The notes under the pieces were generated by a model, which saw nothing but the letters and a program-made list of their open reading frames with translations, did not search any database and was not told the origin of the DNA. 64,000 nucleotides of DNA from Candidatus Vondammii sp. HM_W22 (lineage in GTDB: Bacteria > Pseudomonadota > Gammaproteobacteria > Chromatiales > Chromatiaceae), in assembly GCF_022530855.2 (NCBI RefSeq), contig NZ_CP099567.1, positions 1,612,001-1,676,000 on the forward strand, given 5' to 3'. The position numbers and the translations under genes are program-made. Below, in pieces: positions 1-9,894 of the stretch (the stretch's first letter is position 1; the number at the start of each line of letters is the position of its first letter).

Positions 1-783
1 ATCTGTGGCGCTGCCATGCAGGGGTTGCTGCGGAATCCACTGGCCAGCCCAGGCTTGATCGGCAGCGCCAGCGGCGCTGCCCTGGGGGCAGTCACCATGC
101 TCTACTTCGGGCTGGAGGCAACGCTTCCTCTGGCCCTGCCCATTGGCGGTATGGTAGGTGCACTTTCCGCCACCCTGCTGGTCTATCTCCTGGCCGGTAG
201 AGATGCAGGAACACTCACCCTGATACTGGCGGGAGTGGCAATCAATGCCCTTGCAATGGCACTGATCTCACTGCAGCTCAACCTGGCTCCAAGCCCCTAT
301 GCAGTACGGGAAATGGTGCTCTGGATGCTCGGTTCCATCGCCAACAGAAGCATGACGGATTTCCAGATACTCCTCCCCGGCGTATTACTCGGCTGGGCAC
401 TGCTGATCGGTACCGGACGCTCTCTGGACGCCCTTACCCTCGGCGAGGAGACAGCCAGCACCATGGGAATACAGCTCTCCCGTCTGCGCTGGCGAATCTT
501 TATCGCGGTGGCACTGGCTGTGGGTTCAGCGGTTTCCATTACCGGCGCCATCGGTTTTATCGGTCTGGTTATCCCTCACCTGATGCGCCCTCTGGTGGGG
601 TACCAACCGGCCCGGCTATTACCCGTCAGCGCTTTTGGCGGTGCCATACTGTTACTGGCGGCAGATATCTGTGTACGACTGTTTCCTGCCGGTACAGAAA
701 TCAAAGTGGGGGTGCTCACTTCACTGGTAGGCGCACCCTTCTTCCTCTATCTGATATTGAAAAGCCGGCGCTTCGAGTTATGA
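1..783 (+). CDS. FecCD/BtuC-family ABC transporter permease, 5'-truncated by window edge
   Basis: Inner-membrane permease of a type II (BtuCD-like) importer for iron-siderophore, heme or cobalamin. The reading frame is open from base 1 and includes the family-typical stretch MQGLLRNPLASPGLIG near its start, so the first internal ATG (base 16) is not the true start and the N-terminal third lies outside the window. Several long hydrophobic helices follow. The GAIGFIGLVIPHLMRP segment near residue 185 is the conserved cytoplasmic coupling region of FecCD proteins, which contacts the ATPase. The stop codon overlaps the ATG of the downstream ATPase gene (ATGA), showing an operon. The substrate cannot be read from this fragment. 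Confidence 0.93.
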   Translation: MCGAAMQGLLRNPLASPGLIGSASGAALGAVTMLYFGLEATLPLALPIGGMVGALSATLLVYLLAGRDAGTLTLILAGVAINALAMALISLQLNLAPSPYAVREMVLWMLGSIANRSMTDFQILLPGVLLGWALLIGTGRSLDALTLGEETASTMGIQLSRLRWRIFIAVALAVGSAVSITGAIGFIGLVIPHLMRPLVGYQPARLLPVSAFGGAILLLAADICVRLFPAGTEIKVGVLTSLVGAPFFLYLILKSRRFEL

Positions 784-1571
784 AATTACTTCAGGGAAAA
801 AGCGTTTGTATCGCGCTTGGTGGCCGCCCGGTACTCAATCAGATCGACTTTGAGATCCGAGCGGGAGAGATGCTGGGCCTGATTGGACCCAATGGGGCGG
901 GAAAAACAACCCTGCTGCGGTTACTGGCGGGTCTACTGTCACCCGATACAGGCCGGTTGATGCTGGATGGCATTGCCTACAGCAAGCTGTCCCCGGAAGC
1001 CCGCGCCAGAAAGATCGCCTACCTTGCACAGCATGGTACTGCTCACTGGCCGATGAGTGTGGAGCACATCGTTGCGCTGGGCCGACTGCCACATCTCTCC
1101 AGCTGGCAGGGGCCTGACAGAAGAGATGATAAAATTATCCAGCAGGTGATGAAGCAAACCGACATAGCCCATCTTCAACAGCGCTCCTTCAGCGCCCTCT
1201 CAGGCGGCGAGCAAGCACGTGTGCTCCTGGCCCGGGCACTGGCTGCAGAACCTGAGATTCTCCTGGTCGACGAACCTGTAGCGGCGTTGGACCCGGCCCA
1301 TCAACTGGAAGTGATGTCACTCTTGAGAAGCTACTGCGATCAGGGCGGTGCCGTGGTTGTGATACTCCATGACTTACGGCTCGCCTCCCACTTCTGTCAC
1401 CGTTTGCAGCTGTTGTTCAACCAGACAACACTTGCCACCGGACCGGTTGAAGAGGTGCTTGCACCGGCATACATTGAAGCGGCATTTGGCATTACGATCA
1501 TCCCCGGGTCAGAACAAGCTGCAGATGCATTTTCCCCGACCTGGAAGAGACTACCCTCTGAAGAACGCTAA
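780..1571 (+). CDS. ABC transporter ATP-binding protein, BtuD/FecE type
   Basis: Cytoplasmic ATPase, 263 aa, that drives the preceding permease. Walker A GPNGAGKTT lies at residues 36-44, the ABC signature LSGGEQARVLLARAL at about 139-153, Walker B ILLVDEP just after, and the H-loop in VVILHDLR near residue 197. Length and motif order match BtuD/FecE/HmuV proteins. Translation is probably coupled to the permease through the 4-nt ATGA overlap. The substrate-binding protein gene must lie upstream of the window or elsewhere. The substrate (vitamin B12, heme or ferric siderophore) is undetermined. Confidence 0.93.
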   Translation: MKLLQGKSVCIALGGRPVLNQIDFEIRAGEMLGLIGPNGAGKTTLLRLLAGLLSPDTGRLMLDGIAYSKLSPEARARKIAYLAQHGTAHWPMSVEHIVALGRLPHLSSWQGPDRRDDKIIQQVMKQTDIAHLQQRSFSALSGGEQARVLLARALAAEPEILLVDEPVAALDPAHQLEVMSLLRSYCDQGGAVVVILHDLRLASHFCHRLQLLFNQTTLATGPVEEVLAPAYIEAAFGITIIPGSEQAADAFSPTWKRLPSEER

Positions 1572-1588
1572 GCGACCTTGTCTTGGAC

Positions 1589-1613
1589 AACCGGGATGCT
1601 ACGCATCCCGGTT
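1589..1613. terminator. Hairpin between convergent genes
   Basis: A perfect 11-bp stem (AACCGGGATGC / GCATCCCGGTT) with a 3-nt loop sits 18 bases after the ABC ATPase stop and just before the end of the convergent AEC gene. There is no good T-run on either side, so it is a terminator-like palindrome rather than a textbook intrinsic terminator. Confidence 0.5.
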
Positions 1614-1842
1614 AAAGATTCAGGCCAATACAAAAGCCAGTGCAATAGGAATAATGATGACACTGGCCAGATTGGCCAGCATCACAATAGAGGCAACCTT
1701 CCGTGGCTCCTGATTGTATTTCTCCGCCACCATGTAGTTGAGCACTGCCGGCGGCAAGGTGCTAAAAACCATCAACAGACCATACTGGGAAGCGGGCAGA
1801 GCAATAAAGGGCGTTACCATCAACACCATCAGGACACCCGTC

Positions 1843-3227
1843 GAGTTATAACTGAAAGTGGTGTTTGAAAGGAATTGAAAAAGAGCCGGGTATCTGGTTG
1901 ATTTGTTGTTGCGAGACATCAAAACAACCATTGGAGATACGCCACCACGAGTAAGAATAATGTTGTTAAGCTGGCAGGTCGAGATACGATTATCGATCCG
2001 CTGACAAAGTTGCTGAGAAGTGGTGCAGAGCAGTTGATCTACTAGGCGGTGGAGGCCGAGCTGCTGGAGCTGTTGGCGGAGCACGTCGAGCGACGGACAG
2101 AAGATGGCAAGGTGGGTGTGGTGCGTAATGGTCACCTGCCAGCTCGTAAACTGCAGACAGGATTAGGGCCGGTCACGGTCAAGATCCCCAAAGTTCGCGC
2201 GAAGACCGGCGAGCCGGTGACGTTCCGATCAGCTCTGGTGCCGCCGTATGTACGCAAGACGAAGTCACTGGAAACGGCACTGCCGTGGCTCTACCTGAAG
2301 AGGATTTCCAGTGGAGAGATGGGTGAAGCCCTGAAAGTGCTGGTGGTTCCGGGTGCAACAGGCTTGTCGGCGGGCAGGGTATCGCGTCTGAAGCAGGTCT
2401 GGGCAGAAGAATACGGAGCTGGTGCGAGGAGCGCCTGGATAAGGGCCATTGGGTGTATGTGTGGGCAGACGGTGTCTACAGCGGACAGAGAGCAGAGCAG
2501 ACGAAGCTGTGTGCCCTGGTGGTGATCGGCGTGAATGAGCGTGGTGAGAAGCATTTTCTGGCAATTAAGGATGGTGTACGGGAGTCCACACAGAGCTGGC
2601 GGGAGGTGCTGTTAAAACTGAAGTGACGCGGACTAAACCCGCCAAAATTGGCAATCGGAGACGGTGCTATGGGCTTCTGGGCTGCACTGTAGGAAGTGTA
2701 TCCAGAGACGCGTCAGCAGCGCTGCTGGATGCACAAGACCATGAACGTGTGAACTGCCTGCCAAGGTCAGCTCAGCCGAAAGCGAAACAGGCACTGCATA
2801 ACATCTGGCAGTCGGAGACCCAGGCCGATGCGGAAAAGGCCTTTGATCTGTTTATCAAAACGTATGAGCCAAAGTATCCGAAGGCTGCCATCTGTCTGCA
2901 CAAAGACCGAGAGGAACTGATGGCTTTCTATCAATTTCCTGCGCAGCACTGGCAGAGCATTCGGACCAGCAATCCGATTGAATCCACCTTCGGGACAATC
3001 CGCCATCGAACCAGGCGTTCCAAGGGCTGCCTATCGCGTGATGGCATGCTACACATGATGTTCAAACTCGGCCGGTGTGCCGAGAAGAAGTGGAGACGAT
3101 TACGGGGTTTCGATTACCTGGCGAAGGTGATAACCGGAATCAAATTTAACGAGGGTGTTGAGGTAGCAAGAGTCGATCAGGTCGCCGCTTGATTCAACTG
3201 GCTAAACACCAGATTTGACTATAACTC
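1843..3227 (+). mobile_element. IS256-family insertion sequence, complete but decayed
   Basis: A 1385-bp element with imperfect terminal inverted repeats: the left end begins GAGTTATAACTG, the right end on the other strand begins GAGTTATAGTCA, and both continue to a shared TGGTG; about 15 of 21 positions match. A 9-bp target duplication ACACCCGTC flanks it exactly (1834-1842 and 3228-3236). Size, duplication length and transposase all fit IS256/mutator elements. Its right end recurs, truncated by Tn3 insertions, at 33415-33658 and 60586-60829. Confidence 0.9.
1957..3192 (+). pseudogene. IS256-family (Mutator) transposase, broken
   Basis: The conserved mutator transposase body can be followed across three frames: LGPVTVKIPKVR, a frameshift near 2420-2440, the catalytic-region match VYVWADGVYSGQ in another frame, LVVIGVNERGEKHFLAI, and then the C-terminal half (KAICLHKDREELMAFYQFPA-like, SNPIESTFGTIRHRT, DYLAKVITGIKF). 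An in-frame TAG interrupts the N-terminus near 2041-2043 (LIY-stop-AVEAEL) and another stop lies near 2626. The element cannot encode its own active transposase. Confidence 0.85.
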
Positions 3228-3739
3228 ACACCCGTCAGCGGACATACCAGCACACCAGTCAGACCAATGCCAATCCTTAAGGTCCACGCTGGTCAGTCGC
3301 ACACCAAGGGAGAACAACAACAGTGGTGTTGCGATCTGCCCCATCATTTCAATAGGGATGGCCACCACTTCCGATATGCTAATCGAGGTCATGCTCACAA
3401 CCAGACCGGCCACAGTTGCAGCAAGAATGGGAACCCGCAGCAGCCCAATAATTGAGGCTTTGGAATCCATCATCTTCATGCCGACACTGAAGTGAAGACC
3501 ATTCGTCAGTATCATCAACACCACGGCAGCCGACATCGCCTGCTCACCAAAAGCAAACAACGCCAGAGGAAGACCCATATTGCCGGAGTTGGAGAACATC
3601 ATCAATGGAAATACTTATTTTGTATTACTGACACGGTGTTCCAACTGCTCTCACAGAATAACCCTTTAAGTTTATTATTATAGCTACCTCTACTTTCTAT
3701 CCATTGCGTTATAAAATGATCATTCATTCATCCTGAGAT

Positions 3740-3995
3740 TGGCTTATTACCGAGGAAAGGAATTACCCCGGAAAAGAGGAGTATCGCGGTTTTGGCGGCA
3801 CCTTTGCAATCAGTACCCACACATCTCCAATGCCATGGTGGAAGATAAAGCAAAAGCTATCAGTGAAACTGGCGCAGAACTCCTGGTAAACGGAGACTGC
3901 GGTTGTCTGATGAATATAACCGGCCATATGGAACAGCAGAGTAACGGCCAGAAAGGCCAGCACATCGCCAGTTTCATCTGGAAGCGCACCCATGC
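3740..3995 (+). pseudogene. lutA: lutA remnant (Fe-S lactate-utilisation protein, C-terminus)
   Basis: Only the C-terminal end of a LutA/LldE-type (Fe-S)-binding protein survives. The glycine-rich GFGGTFA stretch is visible in one frame near 3788, with the usual CC pair before it replaced. After a frameshift the sequence continues YPHISNAMVEDKAKAISETG and ELLVNGDCGCLMNI, the conserved CCG-domain cysteine motif. LutABC normally oxidises L-lactate to pyruvate in the cytoplasm. Most of the gene upstream is gone, probably lost in the rearrangement that also cut the AEC gene. Confidence 0.75.
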
Positions 3996-4435
3996 AGATG
4001 GTGATTTCCATCTTAGTGTCGATGATGTGCTGAGTAACCACAAAGTCCGAGGGAACTTCCGCTCGGCAATGGGTGGGCTTATCGACAAACGCAAAAGAGC
4101 CTTTCCCAGCCCGAATGAACTCACCCGGCTACGCCTTCTGGGAGAGCAGATCCGCGCTAGCGCAGCTGAAGCAGAACTGCCTGCGCAAAGACAACAAGGT
4201 CAGCACAAAGAGCCAGGGAAGCCAGCGTTCAGCCAAAGAGGCATTCGTCTGGAGGCTCTGGATCTGGGCCCATGCTCAGTCAATGATTTACCGCGCAGGC
4301 ACCCTAATCGCCACACGACTGCGTGGCCTGATGCCAAAACGGCTCGGCCCCGGGACAGAGGCACGCACAGCTCCAAAAATCGCAGCCAGGAGCCTGCATG
4401 AACTTGCCAAAAAAAAAGTATTCGGCCATGAGTAG
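3996..4435 (+). pseudogene. lutB: lutB remnant (ferredoxin-like lactate-utilisation protein)
   Basis: N-terminal (FHLSVDDVLSNHKVRGNFRS, GGLIDKRKRAFPSPNELTRL) and C-terminal (FVWRLWIWAHAQSMIYRAGT, ARTAPKIAARSLHELAKKK) LutB-like segments are joined with the whole Fe-S core deleted. They lie in different frames, switching near 4180-4230. The 3' end runs to the start of lutC, preserving the lutA-lutB-lutC order. Identification rests on order and on the recognisable ends; it cannot be functional. Confidence 0.65.
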
Positions 4436-5083
4436 TGCCAGGAACAAAATACTTGAGCAGTTACGTAACGGAAGCCCCGACTTTCCTGCCCAACAATCAT
4501 CCATCGATGAAACCGTACCTGACTAGCCTGTGGATAAACAAATAGAGCGGTTCCGTAACAGAATGGAGGCCGTCCGGGCCGAGGTCCATCTGGTTACAAA
4601 AGAGAATTTGACAGAAAAACGGATCTCCCTTTGCCAGGAGAAAAACCTGCAAAATCTGCTCTATTCGCCAACCGGCCCTTTGGAAAAGCCGATGGCAACC
4701 GCATGGCAGCAACATGCTGAGGCACCACGCTTGGTTACCCATGAAACGGATGTAGATGAGCAGAAAGAGGAGATCTTTTTTGGCATTGATGCCACGATCA
4801 CCTCAACCCGGAGTGGCATCGCCGATACAGGCACGCTGATAATCTGGCCAACCGCTGACGAACCGCGCAGCCTCTCCCTGGTCCCACCGGTTCACTTTGC
4901 ACTGTTGGAAGTGGGAAACCTGCACAACACCTTTGCCGAAGTGCTGGAAAAAAGGACTGGAGCAGTCAGATGCCAACCAATGCCCTGCTTATCTCCGGTC
5001 CATCAAAATCTGCCGATATCGAACAGACACTGGCCTATGGCGTTCATGGACCGGTAGAGCTGGTAATACTGCTGGCCAGGTAA
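4430..5083 (+). pseudogene. lutC: lutC remnant (LUD-domain lactate-utilisation protein)
   Basis: The frame begins MSSARNKILEQLRNGSPDF, overlapping the end of lutB, and meets an in-frame TAG after about 33 codons. It resumes with VDKQIERFRNRMEAVRAEVH and carries the LUD-domain signatures FFGIDATITSTRSGIADTGT and SLVPPVHFALLEVGN. An apparent one-base deletion in an A-run near 4950 moves the C-terminus (NALLISGPSKSADIEQTLAY, GVHGPVELVILL) to another frame. One nonsense codon plus one frameshift suggests more recent decay than lutA and lutB. Confidence 0.8.
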
Positions 5084-5090
5084 AAACAGA

Positions 5091-5591
5091 GTGAACCACG
5101 CTGATCTCAACAAAAGAATAGAGAACAGAAGCCTAGGTCTGTTACGCCAGGCGGAACGACACTATAACCGGACTATGCCGGAGATAGAGATCCGCTTTGA
5201 TCTGAGAGGCCGGGGAGCCGGAATGGTCTGCTTCCCGGTTATCGGTAAACCCAGCATCCGCTATAACAAACTGCTGCTAAAAGAAAATTTCGAGATATTT
5301 CTAGCCGAGACGGTACCTCATGAAATTGCACACCTAGTTGCCCGAACACTTTTCGGCAAGAAGATTCGTCCTCATGGGGCAGAGTGGAAAAGTGTCATGG
5401 ACTATTTTGGTATTGAGGCAAAGCGCTGCCACGACTTCGATGTCAGCCGGTCAAGTCGCCGCTCACTGGAACGTTTTAACTACCTCTGCAGTTGCCGTGA
5501 ACATCAGTTGACCAGCATCAGGCATAACCGCGCGCAGGCAGGAACGGTTTACTCCTGCCGTAGATGCGGAGAGGTATTGAAGTGCATTTGA
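5091..5591 (+). CDS. sprT: SprT-family zinc metalloprotease-like protein
   Basis: 166 aa. The HEIAH zinc-binding/catalytic motif (HExxH) is at residues 77-81, followed by HGAEW with the third ligand region. The C-terminal half carries Cys pairs (CSCREH, CRRCGEVLKC) forming the zinc-ribbon typical of SprT proteins. Length is normal for bacterial SprT (about 165 aa). The chosen start is a GTG eight bases after the lutC remnant; no strong Shine-Dalgarno is visible. Bacterial SprT function is poorly defined; by analogy with eukaryotic SPRTN it may act on DNA-protein crosslinks (family knowledge, not shown here). The gene looks intact amid decayed neighbours. Confidence 0.88.
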   Translation: MNHADLNKRIENRSLGLLRQAERHYNRTMPEIEIRFDLRGRGAGMVCFPVIGKPSIRYNKLLLKENFEIFLAETVPHEIAHLVARTLFGKKIRPHGAEWKSVMDYFGIEAKRCHDFDVSRSSRRSLERFNYLCSCREHQLTSIRHNRAQAGTVYSCRRCGEVLKCI

Positions 5592-5695
5592 TTTCACAAG
5601 ATACCTGCTACGAACAACGCTCTTTCCCTGCTTTAAAATACCTTCTCGCAAACACCGCACTGATGCTTATATAAAAGTATGGACTGATTGAGAAT

Positions 5696-6748
5696 TTACC
5701 TTTTAAAATCTGGATTGGAATCCAACCAGTGACTGAATGGTTTTCGACGCCGCCAGAACCGCCTCAAATCACCAGCGGTTAGCCGGTAGCAGTCACCATT
5801 ACAGGGATATAGCCGTATTTCATCAATCTGTTTTTTTCTTAACCTCTCCACTAACGGTGTCAGCCAGGCTTCAAATACAGCAACGCCGTCACTCCAGTCA
5901 AAAGGATCTGCCCGCCAGATGGTTCGTTGTAATTTTGAATAAACAATGAGTCCTGGACCTTCGGCCCCCGCCATCTCGGGCAAGTCGGAAGTAAAATCCG
6001 AGACCGAGGTATCCGACATGGCAGCCAATCCTCTGGTCATGGCATCATCCGTCTGCACAAAATTAAAAGGTGACGATTGAATTCTGCATGACCGCCCTCC
6101 TCCTGAAAACCAGAGACTATTGATCGGCGCCTTACCTCGGCTCTCCCGCTCGAAATTGATATTGGAAGAGTGAAACAGCATCTGTGTCTCATTCATAATT
6201 CTATGCCAACGCATGGCGTCACTGCCCTGTGGCAAAAATAGGTCTATATTTCGTCCAAAAACATGAGCCAATCCATGGGTGGTTAAATCAGGATCATCAT
6301 CCAGGGTGAGATACCAACGATGGGGAGTCATCGCCTCAAGCTGCAAGCCTTCTGCTACAAAATAGTCATTAAAAAGAGTGGCCAGAGCATCGGCTTCCTG
6401 CTGTGAAAAATCGAGGTCTTCGCTATCGAACAGCAGCAGCCGATCAATATCCGGGCGTAGAAAAACGGGATTGGCCTGTAACCAGAACCGGTCATCCGCT
6501 GTGGCGCCATCCGCTATACGGCGGAAGGCACCACCAGGGAGATCTGTTCCGGCAGCCGATTCAACACCAAACAGGGAAAAGAGCGTGGAATCCAGGTCAC
6601 CACATGTCAGCCGTTCCCGTGTGCACCGGGTCAGCAAAAGTTCCAGCAGGAGGAATTGAAGAAGCTCGTCAAGTGCCGGCATAGGACCGAGTAAACCGGG
6701 CACCAGCAAGTGGATTGATCTATTTTTATTGGCCATATTTACAAACAT
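5696..6748 (-). CDS. RpfE-like / phosphoglycerate mutase-like protein of unknown role
   Basis: 350 aa, intact. It begins near IHLLVPGLLGP and contains HRWYLTLDDDPDLTTHGLAH, FGRNIDLFLPQGSD and MNETQMLFHSSNINFERE, a pattern I associate with a conserved beta/gammaproteobacterial family often labelled RpfE or cofactor-independent phosphoglycerate mutase-like. In Xanthomonas the rpfE gene sits next to recJ; no such neighbour is visible here. The asparagine/histidine-rich segments suggest a nucleotide- or metal-binding hydrolase fold, but I cannot assign a reaction. A second Met at residue 5 is an alternative start. Confidence 0.6.
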   Translation of the reverse strand: MFVNMANKNRSIHLLVPGLLGPMPALDELLQFLLLELLLTRCTRERLTCGDLDSTLFSLFGVESAAGTDLPGGAFRRIADGATADDRFWLQANPVFLRPDIDRLLLFDSEDLDFSQQEADALATLFNDYFVAEGLQLEAMTPHRWYLTLDDDPDLTTHGLAHVFGRNIDLFLPQGSDAMRWHRIMNETQMLFHSSNINFERESRGKAPINSLWFSGGGRSCRIQSSPFNFVQTDDAMTRGLAAMSDTSVSDFTSDLPEMAGAEGPGLIVYSKLQRTIWRADPFDWSDGVAVFEAWLTPLVERLRKKQIDEIRLYPCNGDCYRLTAGDLRRFWRRRKPFSHWLDSNPDFKR

Positions 6749-7029
6749 ATTTAACAGCAGCGTTACTTCTCACTAATACCCGCACAGATATTAATAAGCG
6801 TGTATGGATTATACCATTTCAGGGAGTCTGTTTGGCAGGAGGCTTATCATCAAGCTTACGTGTAAAGAGGTGCCTGTGTTGCGGAAAAGACACCGGGAGC
6901 ACATCAGGGAAATCGTGTATCCATACATCAAGGAGTTAGTACAAACCTAGATCGACAGCATGTATCAATAAAAGAGGCTGCGAAAGTATGAGTAACTGCC
7001 TCATCTTTTCCCGGCCTCCCAAGCTATAA

Positions 7030-8343
7030 TCAACTTTCCAGTTGCTCAATCCTAATCCGGGTCACCTCACCTTCAACACTCTCAAGAGATTCGATCTGCT
7101 CTATCGCCTGATTCATCTGACGCTCCAGTACACGATGGGTCAACAGCACCAGCGAAACAGAAGCACCTTTCTCAGTCGGCTCTTTCTGTTTGATCGCCTC
7201 GATACTAATACCGGATTCCGCCAGCATGCCGGCAATCGTCGCCATCACTCCTGATTTATCAGCTACCTGAAGGCGCAGATAATAGGCCGTCTCAATCTCA
7301 TCTATGCTGAGTATCGGAATATCGGAGAGTTCATTGGGTTGAAATGCCAGATGAGGTACCCGGTTCTCCGGATCTGTGGTCAAGGCACGCACCACATCCA
7401 CCGCGTCGGCCACTACGGCAGAAGCCGTGGGCTCTGCACCCGCCCCTGCACCGTAATAGAGTGTTGGCCCTACGGCATCACCCATCACCAGCACCGCATT
7501 CATCACACCATCGACATTAGCAATCAATCGACGCTCCGGTATCAAGGTTGGATGCACCCGCATCTCCACACCGTTCCCATTCCTGCGGGCAATCCCCAGA
7601 TGCTTGATACGGTAGCCAAATTCACCGGCATAAGCGACATCCTGCTGGCCTATTTTGCTAATACCTTCGGTATAAGTCTTATCGAACTGCAATGGAATAC
7701 CGAAAGCAATGGCGCCGATAATGGTCAGTTTATGAGCAGCATCTATCCCTTCAACGTCAAAGGTAGGATCAGCCTCTGCGTAACCCAGGGCTTGAGCTTC
7801 AGCCAGCACATCATCAAAGTCGCGTCCCTTATCCTGCATTTCACTCAGAATAAAGTTGCCTGTGCCATTGATAATACCGACAGCCCATTCAATACGGTTG
7901 GCCGCCAGACCTTCGCGCATCGCCTTGATGATGGGAATTCCCCCAGCCACAGCAGCTTCAAAAGCAACAGTCACACCTTTCGCCTGAGCTGCAGCAAAAA
8001 TTTCATTTCCGTGCAGCGCAATCAGCGCCTTGTTGGCGGTAATCACATGCTTGCCGTTTTCGATCGCCTGGAGCACCAGTTCCTTGGCTGGAGAGTAGCC
8101 ACCGATCAACTCGATAACGATCTCCACTTCCGGGTTGTTGACCACATCAAAAGCATCATCTGTGATCTCAATCTGATCCAGTCCGGTGATTGAGTCAGCA
8201 TCATAATCCCGTGCGGCAGCATGGGTAATACGAATACCCCGCCCAGCGCGGCGCGCAATCTCTTCCGCATTCCGTGTTAACACGTTCACGGTACCACCAC
8301 CCACTGTACCCAATCCCAGAAGACCTACTTTGACTGCGTCCAA
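7030..8343 (-). CDS. hom: Homoserine dehydrogenase
   Basis: 437 aa, cytoplasmic; reduces aspartate-semialdehyde to homoserine with NAD(P)H, the branch step to threonine and methionine. The NAD(P)-binding GLGTVGGG is at residues 10-17. The catalytic domain carries NGTGNFILSEM and the substrate-binding ADPTFDVEGIDAAHKL region. A C-terminal ACT domain (from about residue 350, YYLRLQVADKSGVMATIAGM) probably gives threonine feedback. The start is a TTG preceded by a strong GAAGGGAGAAG ribosome-binding site. The usual partner alaC lies just upstream on the same strand, a common gammaproteobacterial pair; thrC, often next, is absent from this side. Confidence 0.95.
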   Translation of the reverse strand: MDAVKVGLLGLGTVGGGTVNVLTRNAEEIARRAGRGIRITHAAARDYDADSITGLDQIEITDDAFDVVNNPEVEIVIELIGGYSPAKELVLQAIENGKHVITANKALIALHGNEIFAAAQAKGVTVAFEAAVAGGIPIIKAMREGLAANRIEWAVGIINGTGNFILSEMQDKGRDFDDVLAEAQALGYAEADPTFDVEGIDAAHKLTIIGAIAFGIPLQFDKTYTEGISKIGQQDVAYAGEFGYRIKHLGIARRNGNGVEMRVHPTLIPERRLIANVDGVMNAVLVMGDAVGPTLYYGAGAGAEPTASAVVADAVDVVRALTTDPENRVPHLAFQPNELSDIPILSIDEIETAYYLRLQVADKSGVMATIAGMLAESGISIEAIKQKEPTEKGASVSLVLLTHRVLERQMNQAIEQIESLESVEGEVTRIRIEQLES

Positions 8344-8455
8344 ACTTCTTCTCCCTTCAACCTAAATGTAGTATTTCAAAAAAGGTGAACTCTCTACCTG
8401 CTAAAATCGGATGACCCGGCAACCCTTGAAGAGCCACCGTCATTTCTGATGCTGA

Positions 8456-9658
8456 CTAATCCTTATCGGCATCGGCCCTGAACATATCCCGGATACCGCG
8501 TACCGCCTGCCGGGTCCTTTGCTCGTTTTCAATCAGACTGAAACGCACATAATCATCGCCATGAGCACCAAAGCCAATACCGGGAGAGACTGCAACCTTA
8601 GCATCCTTGAGCAGTTTCTTTGAGAATTCCAGAGAACCCATTTCCCGATACTGTTGGGGAATCTGTGCCCAGACAAACATCGTCGCTTTGGGTTTCTCCA
8701 CCTGCCAGCCAGCAGCATAGAGCCCATCGCAAAGCACATCACGGCGTAGCAGGTACATGTCTCTGATCTCTTTGACACACTCCTGAGGACCTTCGAGTGC
8801 TGCAATGGCGGCTACCTGAATCGGAGTAAACATACCATAGTCCAGATATGACTTGATCCTGGCCAGAGCAGCAACCAGAGTCTGGTTGCCACACATAAAC
8901 CCAACGCGCCAGCCGGGCATATTATAACTCTTGGAGAGCGAGAAGAACTCCACCGCAATCTCATCTGCCCCGGGGACCTGCATAATGGATGGCGCCACGT
9001 AATCATCGAAAACGATATCTGCGTAAGCAATATCGTGAATTACCCAGATATTGTTTTTCTTGGCGATGGCAACCACCTTCTCGAAAAACTCCAAATCCAC
9101 ACACTGGGTAGTTGGGTTACCGGGAAAATTCAGGACCAGCATCTTGGGTCGGGGCCAGGAGTCTTCAATCGCCTCCTCCAGCTTACTGAAAAAATCCACA
9201 CCCGGGACAAGCGGCACGTGACGAATATCCGCACCGGCAATGACAAACCCATAGGGATGGATAGGATAAGCCGGATTAGGAACCAATACCGAATCACCTG
9301 GGCCAAGACAGGCCAAAGCCAAGTGGGCCAAACCCTCTTTGGAACCAATGGTCACTATCGCCTGGGTTTCCGGATCCAGCTCCACATCAAAACGGGTTTT
9401 GTACCAGTTGCAAATCGCACGCCGCAGACGGGGAACACCTCGGGACATGGAGTAGCGATGGGTATCCTTACGCTGGGAGGCCTCTACCAGTTTTTGCACA
9501 ATGTGGTCAGGGGTCGGCTGATCGGGATTCCCCATGCCGAAATCGATAATGTCTTCACCCCGTGCTCGCGCTGCCGCTTTCAATTCATTAACGATATTGA
9601 AAACATAGGGTGGCAAGCGCTTGATTCTACGGAATTCTTCCATTTCTAGCGTGGACAC
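8456..9658 (-). CDS. alaC: Pyridoxal-phosphate aminotransferase, alanine transaminase AlaC-like
   Basis: 400 aa class I/II aminotransferase. It has the N-terminal [20 protein letters not shown] typical of AlaC and [16 protein letters not shown], the substrate loop. The PLP-binding lysine lies in [15 protein letters not shown] (near residue 240), and the carboxylate-binding arginine in YVRFSLIEN near the C-terminus. It probably interconverts pyruvate/glutamate and alanine/2-oxoglutarate. The start is a GTG with a modest AGAGAGG site 5 nt upstream. It lies 112 bp upstream of hom on the same strand and is probably cotranscribed. Exact substrate preference is inferred from family and context only. 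Confidence 0.9.
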   Translation of the reverse strand: MSTLEMEEFRRIKRLPPYVFNIVNELKAAARARGEDIIDFGMGNPDQPTPDHIVQKLVEASQRKDTHRYSMSRGVPRLRRAICNWYKTRFDVELDPETQAIVTIGSKEGLAHLALACLGPGDSVLVPNPAYPIHPYGFVIAGADIRHVPLVPGVDFFSKLEEAIEDSWPRPKMLVLNFPGNPTTQCVDLEFFEKVVAIAKKNNIWVIHDIAYADIVFDDYVAPSIMQVPGADEIAVEFFSLSKSYNMPGWRVGFMCGNQTLVAALARIKSYLDYGMFTPIQVAAIAALEGPQECVKEIRDMYLLRRDVLCDGLYAAGWQVEKPKATMFVWAQIPQQYREMGSLEFSKKLLKDAKVAVSPGIGFGAHGDDYVRFSLIENEQRTRQAVRGIRDMFRADADKD

Positions 9659-9894
9659 GGGAACCTCTCTTCTAATCTATTTAAATGTTATGTGAAAAAC
9701 GATTAGGCTAACTGAGCGGAGTCTAAAATGTCAATAAAATTAAATGGATAGTATGGGATTTTGCAGAGTTTAAATAACATTCTATATTCTCGAAATTACC
9801 GCGCATATTTTTATGGGTATGGAGAGTCCACCGATATATTAAGAATTTGTCGAAATTTTGCATCCACCCAAGAGTGCCTGCTATCTTTACTCCC

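Larger units (their letters stand above)
1620..3605 (-). pseudogene. AEC (auxin efflux carrier) family transporter, interrupted by IS256-family element
   Basis: Two pieces of one AEC-family permease. 3605-3237 encodes the middle (NSGNMGLPLALFAFGEQAMS and following helices). 1842-1620 encodes the C-terminus (PFIALPASQYGLLMVFSTLP, then the family-typical PPAVLNYMVAEKY). Removing 1843-3227 plus one 9-bp repeat rejoins the gene at LVCPLTGVLMVLMV. An additional single-base frameshift is visible near 3272. The N-terminal helices normally preceding NSGNMGLP are absent; between 3606 and 3739 I see no recognisable coding sequence. The gene is therefore dead by truncation, frameshift and insertion. Confidence 0.85.

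Noticed and set aside
7339-8193. 284-aa plus-strand frame inside hom
   Set aside because: Antisense of the homoserine dehydrogenase gene; its His/Thr/Ile composition is a reflection of the real coding strand.
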